Assembly: GCA_003232385.1 (NCBI GenBank)
Contig: QIJE01000001.1
Span: forward strand, 93,350-157,349
Origin: a bacterium
Lineage (GTDB): Bacteria > SZUA-79 > Acidulodesulfobacterales > Acidulodesulfobacteraceae
Reading direction: 5' to 3'
Length of the DNA: 64,000 nt
Below the pieces are notes generated by a model. That model was not told the DNA's origin. It saw only the letters and a list, made by a program, of their open reading frames with translations, and searched no databases. How positions within the stretch are numbered: the first letter of the stretch is position 1; each line of letters starts with the position of its first letter. A program made the position numbers and the translations under genes. Shown one piece after another: positions 57,782-64,000 of the stretch.

Positions 57782-58939
57782 TTAAATAAAAGCATCCTCA
57801 AATCCGTTTGAGTATCTATCTCTATCTGTTAACGGGTCAATCCCCCAAAGATTTTCGACGTATTTGAGTATAGATGTATGCTCATGCATGACATTTGAAA
57901 TATAACTTTTTTTGACGAAAGGGGAAATGATTATGCATCCCACACGTATTCCAAGTCCGTAATAATCTATAATGGGCGGTACTACATGGTCGTAAAAACC
58001 GCCACCCTCGTCCCAGTTCAAGAATATAACCGACTTCGAAAACAACGGACTTTTTCTTAGCGTCTCTATTCTTTTTACCGTGTAAGCCATCCCTGTTTTA
58101 ACGTTTGCAGGGGGATGCTCCGAGTGTTCATGACTGGGCACGAGCCAGCTGAATTGCGGAAGCGTTCCCTTTTTAACATCTTCGAAATACTCGTCGGCAG
58201 GCCTTATCTTGGACCACATATTTTTATTTTTTATGAAGCTTTCGAACCATATAACCGGAACCCAATGGTGAACGTATTTTTTAGGGTCGGGCCAGCCCTC
58301 CACGTATATTTTCCATGATATTTTTTCCTTTTCAAATCTATCAAAGATAGTAGGAAAATCATAAGGCTTTTTCGGCGTCGCATCCGTTATATAACCGTTG
58401 GACTGACCGGCAATCTGGTAAAGCCTGTTAGGCAGGGTAGGCGCCATAATGGAATGAAAATAGTTCTGACACAGCGTATACTTAGTTGCATAATAATAGT
58501 AGGAAGAAAGAGCCCTTTTCGTATTGTAATAACCCATTATCACTTTGTAATTATTTACCGGTTGGTTTATTCCATCTAAAAAATAACCGTTCATCCCCCC
58601 TTTATTATAATCAGTATGTAGTGCTTTCCACGAATGGTGAGGGTCGACATTATTTGGAGTTACATACTGAAACCCGAGATCGTACGGTTTGACGCTCCCG
58701 CCCATACCGTCCGTAATACCGAGATCCAAGAGTCTTTTCGACTGACCGTTTATGGTATTGTTCATCATGCCGAAATAATGGTCGAAGCTCCTGTTTTCCT
58801 GCATTATTAGAACTACGTGTTCCGGTTTTTTAAACCTTGTATCGGCAACCGCATCATTCGCGATTAAATTGCCCGATACCATGCCCCCCAACAAGCCGGC
58901 TGCTGCAATTTTCATAAAATCTCTTCTTTTCATGTCCAT
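57782..58939 (-). CDS. Tat-exported phosphoesterase (phospholipase C / acid phosphatase family)
   Basis: 385 residues. Twin-arginine signal KRRDFMKIAAAGLLGGM; metal and catalytic motif VVLIMQENRSFDHYFGMM; NWDEGGGFYDHVVPP near the C-terminus. The family (PF04185) hydrolyses phosphate esters, including phospholipids. It lies 19 bases after exbD in the tonB-exbB-exbD operon, which has an upstream Pho-box-like element; together this suggests phosphate scavenging. The substrate cannot be told from sequence. Confidence 0.85.
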   Translation of the reverse strand: MDMKRRDFMKIAAAGLLGGMVSGNLIANDAVADTRFKKPEHVVLIMQENRSFDHYFGMMNNTINGQSKRLLDLGITDGMGGSVKPYDLGFQYVTPNNVDPHHSWKALHTDYNKGGMNGYFLDGINQPVNNYKVIMGYYNTKRALSSYYYYATKYTLCQNYFHSIMAPTLPNRLYQIAGQSNGYITDATPKKPYDFPTIFDRFEKEKISWKIYVEGWPDPKKYVHHWVPVIWFESFIKNKNMWSKIRPADEYFEDVKKGTLPQFSWLVPSHEHSEHPPANVKTGMAYTVKRIETLRKSPLFSKSVIFLNWDEGGGFYDHVVPPIIDYYGLGIRVGCIIISPFVKKSYISNVMHEHTSILKYVENLWGIDPLTDRDRYSNGFEDAFI

Positions 58940-58958
58940 AATAATCCTCTTTTTATAT

Positions 58959-59363
58959 TTACGTTGTAGGGTTGACGGCTATAGAAACCCTCAAAAATCC
59001 GTCTTTTTTTATTATATTTATTGTTTTTACGACGCGTTTCAGATAAATCCCCTCATCGCCGTTTATAACAATAAGATCCTTCTTGTTTGCAACCCGTTGC
59101 TTCAGTAGAGCAGGAAGACCTTTAAAATTTGTTTTTTCTTTATTAAGAAAAATAGAACCGTTTTTCTTTAGCGTTACTACGAAATTATGCATTTTTATGG
59201 CAGAACCCTGAGAAGACTTTGGAAGATGAACGTTTAACCCCTTTTGATGAACCATGGAAAGAGTTACGAATATAAAAAATACCAGAAGAAAAAACATGAT
59301 ATCTATCATAGGCACTAATTCTATCCTTGCTTTTTTGATTTCCTGTCCCTGAGTAAGTTTCAT
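58959..59363 (-). CDS. exbD: Biopolymer transport protein ExbD/TolR
   Basis: 134 residues. One N-terminal membrane helix with the functional aspartate (ELVPMIDIMFFLLVFF), then a periplasmic domain. It works with ExbB to energise TonB from the proton gradient. It is 63 bases downstream of exbB. Confidence 0.9.
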   Translation of the reverse strand: MKLTQGQEIKKARIELVPMIDIMFFLLVFFIFVTLSMVHQKGLNVHLPKSSQGSAIKMHNFVVTLKKNGSIFLNKEKTNFKGLPALLKQRVANKKDLIVINGDEGIYLKRVVKTINIIKKDGFLRVSIAVNPTT

Positions 59364-59426
59364 ATAATATAGTGCTTTGACTCCTCCGAATTATAATAAT
59401 ATTTAATTTAAAATCTCATTCAAGAT

Positions 59427-60136
59427 TCAAGCCGGTTCTTTTACCGTGGTAAGAGTGCTACCGCCCTTATTTTCAAATAGTACTTTTTTTTCGCTCAAGT
59501 CAAAACCCTTCTTGTCATTTAAATCATTTCTTTTCACAAAGTTTTCGAATTGCAGAACTACAAATTCCATCTGTTTTTTTATTGATATAATTTTATTTTG
59601 GAAGTAATTGAAGAAGCCTAAACAAAGTATGGCTATTACAAGGCCCGCAGCCGTATTCAAAAGAGCTAACGCGACTCCGCCGGTAATGGCAGTCGGGTCT
59701 GATGATACTCCACCTACCTGACCTATTACGTTAAAAGATAACATAATCCCTATTATCGTTCCGAGAAGCCCTAATAGTGGAGCCATCGTGATTAATGTAT
59801 CCAAAATCCACATGTATCTTTCCATTTCCCTCGTGTGTTTCATTGCTTCTTCCATTAAATCCCCGTCTCTTTCCTCTTTCGTTAAAAGCCAACCGAGATA
59901 AGAGATGAAAAAATCCCCGGATGTTCATTGCAATATTTCTTTGCTTTTGCAAGCCCGTTATCGCTTTTTAAAATACCCTTAATCTCCTCGGAAAAAGACG
60001 AGCCGGTTTTAATGACGCTATGAAGAAAATAAAATCTTTCGACGATAACGGCAATAGCGATAAGCAACAGTACTAGCATGGCATACATAAGCGGTCCTCC
60101 GTCGATCAACACACCTAAAACCTTAACCGCATTCAT
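59427..60136 (-). CDS. exbB: Biopolymer transport protein ExbB/TolQ, interrupted by a frameshift
   Basis: The N-terminal part (60136 to 59882; membrane helix 1, then KKYCNEHPGIFSSLISVG) stops at a TAA. The rest continues in the -1 frame from about 59890 (LLTKEERDGDLMEEAMKHTR, then IAPLLGLLGT-type MAPLLGLLGTIIGIMLSFNV and the third helix with TGGVALALLNTAAG). One added base at the GGTTGGC sequence (59887-59893) would give an intact 236-residue protein. ExbB forms the pentameric motor with ExbD and TonB. As written the gene is disrupted; an indel error is plausible. Confidence 0.85.
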
Positions 60137-60200
60137 TATTGGACCTCCTGTAATTTAAAATTTATTTAATGTTTAAGTAAATAACTTTTCCGTATGTACA

Positions 60201-60893
60201 TTAGCGATCTAATTTAAAGTGTATTTTTATCAAAAAAGTTAATGAATTTCTCGGTATGCCTTTTGGAAACGGCATGAATGGAGCTGATATTTTTATGGTT
60301 TCAACGGCCGATTTGTTTAAAATATTATACCGCGATGTCTTATTAATCTTTTCAAACACCAAATCCCCGTTTTTTAAGATTCTGAATAACATGGTCACAT
60401 ATCCCTCCATGCCTTCTTTCTTTGCAATTGCGGGATAGACCAAATTGCTTATTATTTTCGACTTTATCTCGCCAAAATATTTATCTAATACGCTTATAGG
60501 TATTTTTTTACGCACATGACTGACAATAGGCACGTATCTAACGATTGGAGCAATAGGGACCGCCGGCGTAGGCATGGGAATAGAAACATGATTTACCTTA
60601 AACGGAGCCGGTTTAGCCAATTTTTTAATTGAAACTTTTTTAACGATCCTTTTTAACTTTTTAACCGGGACTACCTTTTTTTTAGGCGGGATAACGACTT
60701 TTTTCTTGTGCGGAATACTGACAACGGAGATTAACATCGGCTTTGCTTTTTTTATAGGCTTTACGAAATGCCTTGCGATAACGGAAATTTCGGCAATAAG
60801 AAGCAAAAACATTATTTCTAATATTAAAGCAATTACGAATGAATATTTTAACCTTGTGTTTTTATCCGGAGGATTTTTTATAATATTTTCCAT
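60201..60893 (-). CDS. tonB: TonB energy-transducing protein
   Basis: 230 residues. One N-terminal membrane helix, a Pro/Lys-rich periplasmic spacer (about 50-120, e.g. KKKVVIPPKKKVVPVKK), and a C-terminal TonB domain (YPAIAKKEGMEGYVTMLFRI). It carries energy to outer-membrane receptors. First gene of the tonB-exbB-exbD-phosphoesterase operon. Confidence 0.9.
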   Translation of the reverse strand: MENIIKNPPDKNTRLKYSFVIALILEIMFLLLIAEISVIARHFVKPIKKAKPMLISVVSIPHKKKVVIPPKKKVVPVKKLKRIVKKVSIKKLAKPAPFKVNHVSIPMPTPAVPIAPIVRYVPIVSHVRKKIPISVLDKYFGEIKSKIISNLVYPAIAKKEGMEGYVTMLFRILKNGDLVFEKINKTSRYNILNKSAVETIKISAPFMPFPKGIPRNSLTFLIKIHFKLDR

Positions 60894-60938
60894 GACGTAA
60901 TACCGTATCTACCTATTTAATATTTATTAATAATTTTT

Positions 60939-60982
60939 ATTATAGCAAATTAATGTTACGGTAATATTACGTTTATATTAAA
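60939..60982 (-). promoter_or_regulatory. Pho-box-like element and extended -10 of the tonB operon
   Basis: On the minus strand three 11-base units (TTTAATATAAA, CGTAATATTAC, CGTAACATTAA; 60982-60950) end a few bases before TGCTATAAT (60947-60939). Of the 30 bases just before TTTGCTATAAT, 21 match the receptor promoter at 63572-63615 without any gap. The 11-base period and spacing to the -10 resemble PhoB-activated promoters. Confidence 0.55.
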
Positions 60983-60995
60983 TTTTTGTTACGAT

Positions 60996-61040
60996 AAAAA
61001 CCCCGTCCCTAAGTCTATTCAAAACAGGGACGGGGTTTTT
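60996..61040 (-). terminator. Rho-independent terminator after the TonB-dependent receptor
   Basis: AAAAACCCCGTCCCT (60996-61010) pairs with AGGGACGGGGTTTTT (61026-61040), a 15-bp perfect GC-rich stem with flanking A and T runs. It lies 13 bases after the receptor stop codon and can act in both directions. Confidence 0.92.
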
Positions 61041-61053
61041 AAACGTTAAGATG

Positions 61054-63513
61054 TTAAAACTTGAATGTTATTGTTGCATAAAACGCTATCGGCATTCCCG
61101 GATAGGCTAAGACCGCGTTCGTACCTAATTTTTTATGATATGAACGCTTGGTTATGTATTCATACTTATTATATTTATGGTCTAATAAGTTTAAAACCGT
61201 AAGTTTGATAATCGCCGCTTTCGGTAATCCGGCTTCTTGATTATTAAACGGAATTTTAGCGCTTATTGAAGCCTTTAAAACATTAAAGTTTGGGATTGTT
61301 TGACTTGACGGTACCTTAGTAGCGTCATCCATAATATACTGTTTGCCCGTATATTTATCCCATATCTTGGAAGAATAAGTGATATTACCAATTAAAAGTC
61401 TATAGTAAGCACCTATATCAAATGTTTCTTCGGGAACGTACGGAACATTGAGTCCGTTATAATTAACCTTACCCGTAACATAACTTTCATACACCGCTTT
61501 TTCATAGCTCATATTCATAAAGAGATGAAGATTGTTTATGGGATCGTCCTCAGCGTATAAATTTACGCCGTTATAGTTGGAGCTCCCCGAGGCATAAAAC
61601 GATGTCCCGTCGGATAAAGTATAAGACAGCAGTATATTAGAAAAATGCTCATGATAATAGTTTACATTCAAGACGAAATCATTTAATAAACTATCGTGAT
61701 GAACTAAAACCTTAAACCCTGCTGTATAGTATTGATTCTTTTCAGGTTCTAAAGCATTGGCGCCTATTTGTTGAAACGGACCGCCGCCGCCGCCTAAATG
61801 CGGGTTTTGATATGCATCCGAGTAATTTCCATAGACGGAAACATCTTTAACGATCTTGTAATTAACCCCTATAGAAGGCTCAAGTTTTTCAAAATACGTC
61901 GATGCGTTCGGCGCCTGATTCACGGAATGCCCCGGAATAGTAGAGTCGTTACCTGCCGGATTTACTAAAACCGCTTCAGGATAATATTCTGCCGAATTAT
62001 TGATATAGTTTGTTCTAAAGGTAACGAAGTTTAATCCCGGAGTTATTCTCAACCTTTTAAAAAAATGAAGCGTATCCTGAATAAATGCAGAACCGAATGT
62101 TTGGTAAAAGTCGCTATATCTGTAAATACATGGGTTGGACCTCGTCGTAACTTCATTCGTTACGCTCTTATTGCTGCAAAATCCGCCAAAGGGGTCCGAG
62201 AATGCATTTCTTGATATATAATGGTTCTTTAGGAACCATCCGCCTAATTTAATTAAGTTATGAGGAGCATTTATGTCAAAATATGTCTTGTCACCGTAAG
62301 CCTTATCCTGCGGATCGTTGTATTCAAATATCTTCTTAGCTTCTTCCAATTTCCCTATTTCCAATGAAGGATTGTTATAATTCATGTAATGCAGCCGCTC
62401 TCCCTCTCTATACCATACCAAGTTATGAAGCGAAACAAGTTTGGAGATCTTAAGGTTAATCGGCACATAAACTAGGTACATATGGTTCTTGGCAAGCTTG
62501 TTCCAAACGTCAAAAGGTAAAGAACCATAATAACCCGTAGTTTTCTGAGAAAAACGTCGCCCCGGAACGCTTTTACCGGTTTGCAGGTAATAACCGTTAA
62601 CGGTAAGGCCGGATATGGGATTTACCGGTATAAGAGTCGGCTTATAACCTTGCGAACGAGCAATATAAGCGCCTAAGCCGATATTTCCGTTTTGAAATGT
62701 CTTAACGATTTTTCCGTAATATGCGTAGTTTGTACTTGGATTATAAAAACCGAAGCCGGTCATGTAGTTGTTAGAGCTTGTAATACCTCCCGCAAGGACT
62801 GCGGAATAACCATTAATTACGCCGGTTTTTATATCGAAACTAACATGCTTAACATTAAAACTGCCGTAGGTAAAACTTAAAGAGCCTTTCGGCTTAACGG
62901 AAGGTTGTAAAGGGATAAAATTTAATGTCCCGCCAAGCGCGTTGTACCATCTATTTACTGGATTTCCCGGTCCGTAAGTAACATTAACACCTGAAATTAA
63001 CGACTTCTCCGGCATCAATGCAGTGGACCATAAGCCTGAGCCCGGATTTCCCATAGGAACGCCGTCGAAGGTTACGGCATCACTTCCGTTGTCCGTCTCT
63101 CCCTTTAAGCCTCCCCATCCTTGTTGAATTCCGTTGATGCTGAAACTTCCCCTTGTGGATCCCGTCGGTCCATAGGTTTCACTTCTTACCCCCGGTATTA
63201 TAGACAAGATTTGCGTCGCTCCGCCTACAGGTCCGGCGGTCTCAATCTCGTCTTTATTAACTACCAATTCAGATTGAGTGGATTTAAAAATCTTTTCCTT
63301 GGTAAATTTTATATCTGTCTTCTTTAGCTCTGCTTTTTCGTACGACAGCAGGCTTGAAATTGCAGATGCTTCCCCTAAGTTAATAGGGCTGTTTGAAGCG
63401 GCTGCGTAAGAGGGTCTGATGCCGATAAACATCGTCGACACCGATAATGCGAAAATCAAAAATGCGATAAAACTTCGAACAAAAAAATGACTAAATTGGG
63501 GCATTGGTTTCAT
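61054..63513 (-). CDS. TonB-dependent outer-membrane receptor
   Basis: About 819 residues from the ATG at 63513, chosen because AGGAGGAAGGAAAGG directly precedes it. Signal peptide to about residue 38 (FIAFLIFALSVSTMFIG, SYAAA). A plug domain with SELVVNKDEIETAG and VRSETYGPTGSTRGSFSINGIQ, then a 22-strand barrel type sequence ending ITFKF. It takes up a scarce solute with TonB energy. The Pho-box-like promoter suggests a phosphate-containing ligand; the ligand is otherwise unknown. Confidence 0.88.
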   Translation of the reverse strand: MKPMPQFSHFFVRSFIAFLIFALSVSTMFIGIRPSYAAASNSPINLGEASAISSLLSYEKAELKKTDIKFTKEKIFKSTQSELVVNKDEIETAGPVGGATQILSIIPGVRSETYGPTGSTRGSFSINGIQQGWGGLKGETDNGSDAVTFDGVPMGNPGSGLWSTALMPEKSLISGVNVTYGPGNPVNRWYNALGGTLNFIPLQPSVKPKGSLSFTYGSFNVKHVSFDIKTGVINGYSAVLAGGITSSNNYMTGFGFYNPSTNYAYYGKIVKTFQNGNIGLGAYIARSQGYKPTLIPVNPISGLTVNGYYLQTGKSVPGRRFSQKTTGYYGSLPFDVWNKLAKNHMYLVYVPINLKISKLVSLHNLVWYREGERLHYMNYNNPSLEIGKLEEAKKIFEYNDPQDKAYGDKTYFDINAPHNLIKLGGWFLKNHYISRNAFSDPFGGFCSNKSVTNEVTTRSNPCIYRYSDFYQTFGSAFIQDTLHFFKRLRITPGLNFVTFRTNYINNSAEYYPEAVLVNPAGNDSTIPGHSVNQAPNASTYFEKLEPSIGVNYKIVKDVSVYGNYSDAYQNPHLGGGGGPFQQIGANALEPEKNQYYTAGFKVLVHHDSLLNDFVLNVNYYHEHFSNILLSYTLSDGTSFYASGSSNYNGVNLYAEDDPINNLHLFMNMSYEKAVYESYVTGKVNYNGLNVPYVPEETFDIGAYYRLLIGNITYSSKIWDKYTGKQYIMDDATKVPSSQTIPNFNVLKASISAKIPFNNQEAGLPKAAIIKLTVLNLLDHKYNKYEYITKRSYHKKLGTNAVLAYPGMPIAFYATITFKF

Positions 63514-63571
63514 CCTTTCCTTCCTCCTAATTTTTAAAGTTTTAATCATGAAATTTTTAACTGCCTGTACG

Positions 63572-63615
63572 ATTTTAGCAAAACAATATTACAGTTTAAT
63601 GACGTTTATGTTAAG
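63572..63615 (-). promoter_or_regulatory. Pho-box-like element and extended -10 of the receptor gene
   Basis: On the minus strand CTTAACATAAA, CGTCATTAAAC and TGTAATATTGT (63615-63583) repeat with an 11-base period, followed by TTTGC and TAAAAT (-10, 63577-63572). GTCATTAAACTGTAATATT differs at two of 19 bases from the known Pho-box form GTCATAAAACTGTCATATT. The five-base gap to the -10 matches PhoB-activated promoters closely. Confidence 0.6.
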
Positions 63616-63749
63616 TTTTGTTAAATTTCGTTACGGTTTCGTAGTATTAAAGTTTATTGGTCAAAATAATAGGGATGTTAGGAGGGCTTAATGGTGAGAC
63701 TAATAAAGGATATCTTTTTTAGAGGAGAGCGGTAAAATCTTCGGTTTTT
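63616..63749. other. Rest of the intergenic region upstream of the receptor
   Basis: AT-rich. It holds a possible 14-residue reading frame on the plus strand (63691-63735, MVRLIKDIFFRGER) with AGGAGGG upstream, followed at once by the terminator. I see nothing else. Confidence 0.3.
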
Positions 63750-63787
63750 AAAAAGCCGTAGGTCAATCTTGTGGCTTACGGCTTTTT
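63750..63787. terminator. Rho-independent terminator between receptors
   Basis: AAAAAGCCGTA (63750-63760) pairs with TACGGCTTTTT (63777-63787), an 11-bp stem with U tracts in both directions. It ends the partial receptor gene on the right. Confidence 0.88.
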
Positions 63788-63798
63788 AATTAATCCAT

Positions 63799-64000
63799 TT
63801 AAAACTTCATGCTGGTGCTTAAGAAGAACATTCTGGGTGCACCGGGGTACGCTTGCAACAACGCGCCGGTCTTGTAATAATTATAGACGTTCGAAGAACT
63901 TCCGCCTGTATTGTAAACCTCCTGGGAATTATATTTTTTATTAAGCAGGTTATCAATCGATAGGCTTATTTTCATATTTTTCAGACCCGGTATAAAATTA
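63799..64000 (-). CDS. TonB-dependent receptor, C-terminal part (cut by window end)
   Basis: The last 66 or so residues of a second receptor: LSIDNLLNKKYNSQEVYN, YPGAPRMFF and a final STSMKF, which match the closing barrel strands of this family. The first receptor has a similar YPGMPIAFYATITFKF ending. The rest lies outside the window. Confidence 0.8.
   Translation of the reverse strand, partial: NFIPGLKNMKISLSIDNLLNKKYNSQEVYNTGGSSSNVYNYYKTGALLQAYPGAPRMFFLSTSMKF

Noticed and set aside
63514..63549. Earlier in-frame ATG of the TonB receptor
   Set aside because: The strong ribosome site lies after it and directly before the ATG at 63513, which gives a clean signal peptide.

Overview
The window reads as one contiguous piece of an AT-rich, Gram-negative, probably anaerobic or microaerophilic chromosome. 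TonB, ExbB, ExbD, TonB-dependent receptors and TatA indicate an outer membrane. The siroheme-based haem route, a 2-oxoglutarate:ferredoxin oxidoreductase and a hydrogenase-4-like complex suggest a deltaproteobacterium-like lineage; this placement is inference and no 16S gene is present. Genes are tightly packed. I saw no tRNA, rRNA, CRISPR array, insertion sequence or prophage.

Layout. 58-5384 (-): a five-gene membrane complex resembling Hyf/Ech hydrogenase whose large subunit has no nickel-binding cysteines. 5760-7357: a DUF2249-RIC iron-sulfur repair protein (+) behind an FNR-like promoter, convergent with an unusual HTH-NosL protein (-). 7478-26568 (-): a long run with polA, an RDD protein, a haem block (ahbD, ahbC, cobA-hemD, hemC, hemA, a CcsA-like protein, precorrin-2 dehydrogenase), AMMECR1, OsmC, gpsA, gyrA, moaA and a PBP1A. 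26755-38029: mixed housekeeping genes, including an LRV-repeat protein, mscS, rarA, a dprA remnant directly before topA, a haem-binding HAMP protein, proC and maf. 38083-47251: a zinc exporter, then fumarase, sucCD and korDABC (a 2-oxo-acid/TCA block), ndk, nth and a small haem-copper-oxidase-like membrane protein. 47253-57754: queE, tatA, and the replication-origin neighbourhood gyrB-dnaN-dnaA (-) / rpmH-rnpA-yidD-yidC-mnmE (+). 57782-64000 (-): tonB-exbB-exbD with a Tat-exported phosphoesterase, a TonB-dependent receptor and the end of a second one.

Main points. (1) The tonB operon and the receptor gene share a gapless, 11-nt-periodic Pho-box-like element just upstream of an extended -10. 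With the phosphoesterase in the tonB operon this suggests a phosphate-starvation TonB uptake system. (2) gyrB and exbB are each interrupted by an apparent one-base frameshift, and the last zinc ribbon of topA lies out of frame. Either this sequence carries indel errors or these genes are altered. (3) Upstream of topA lie the two ends of a dprA gene without its core. (4) mscS and rarA share a perfect mirror-image extended -10 promoter, and several genes have a -10 so close to the start codon that leaderless transcripts are expected.
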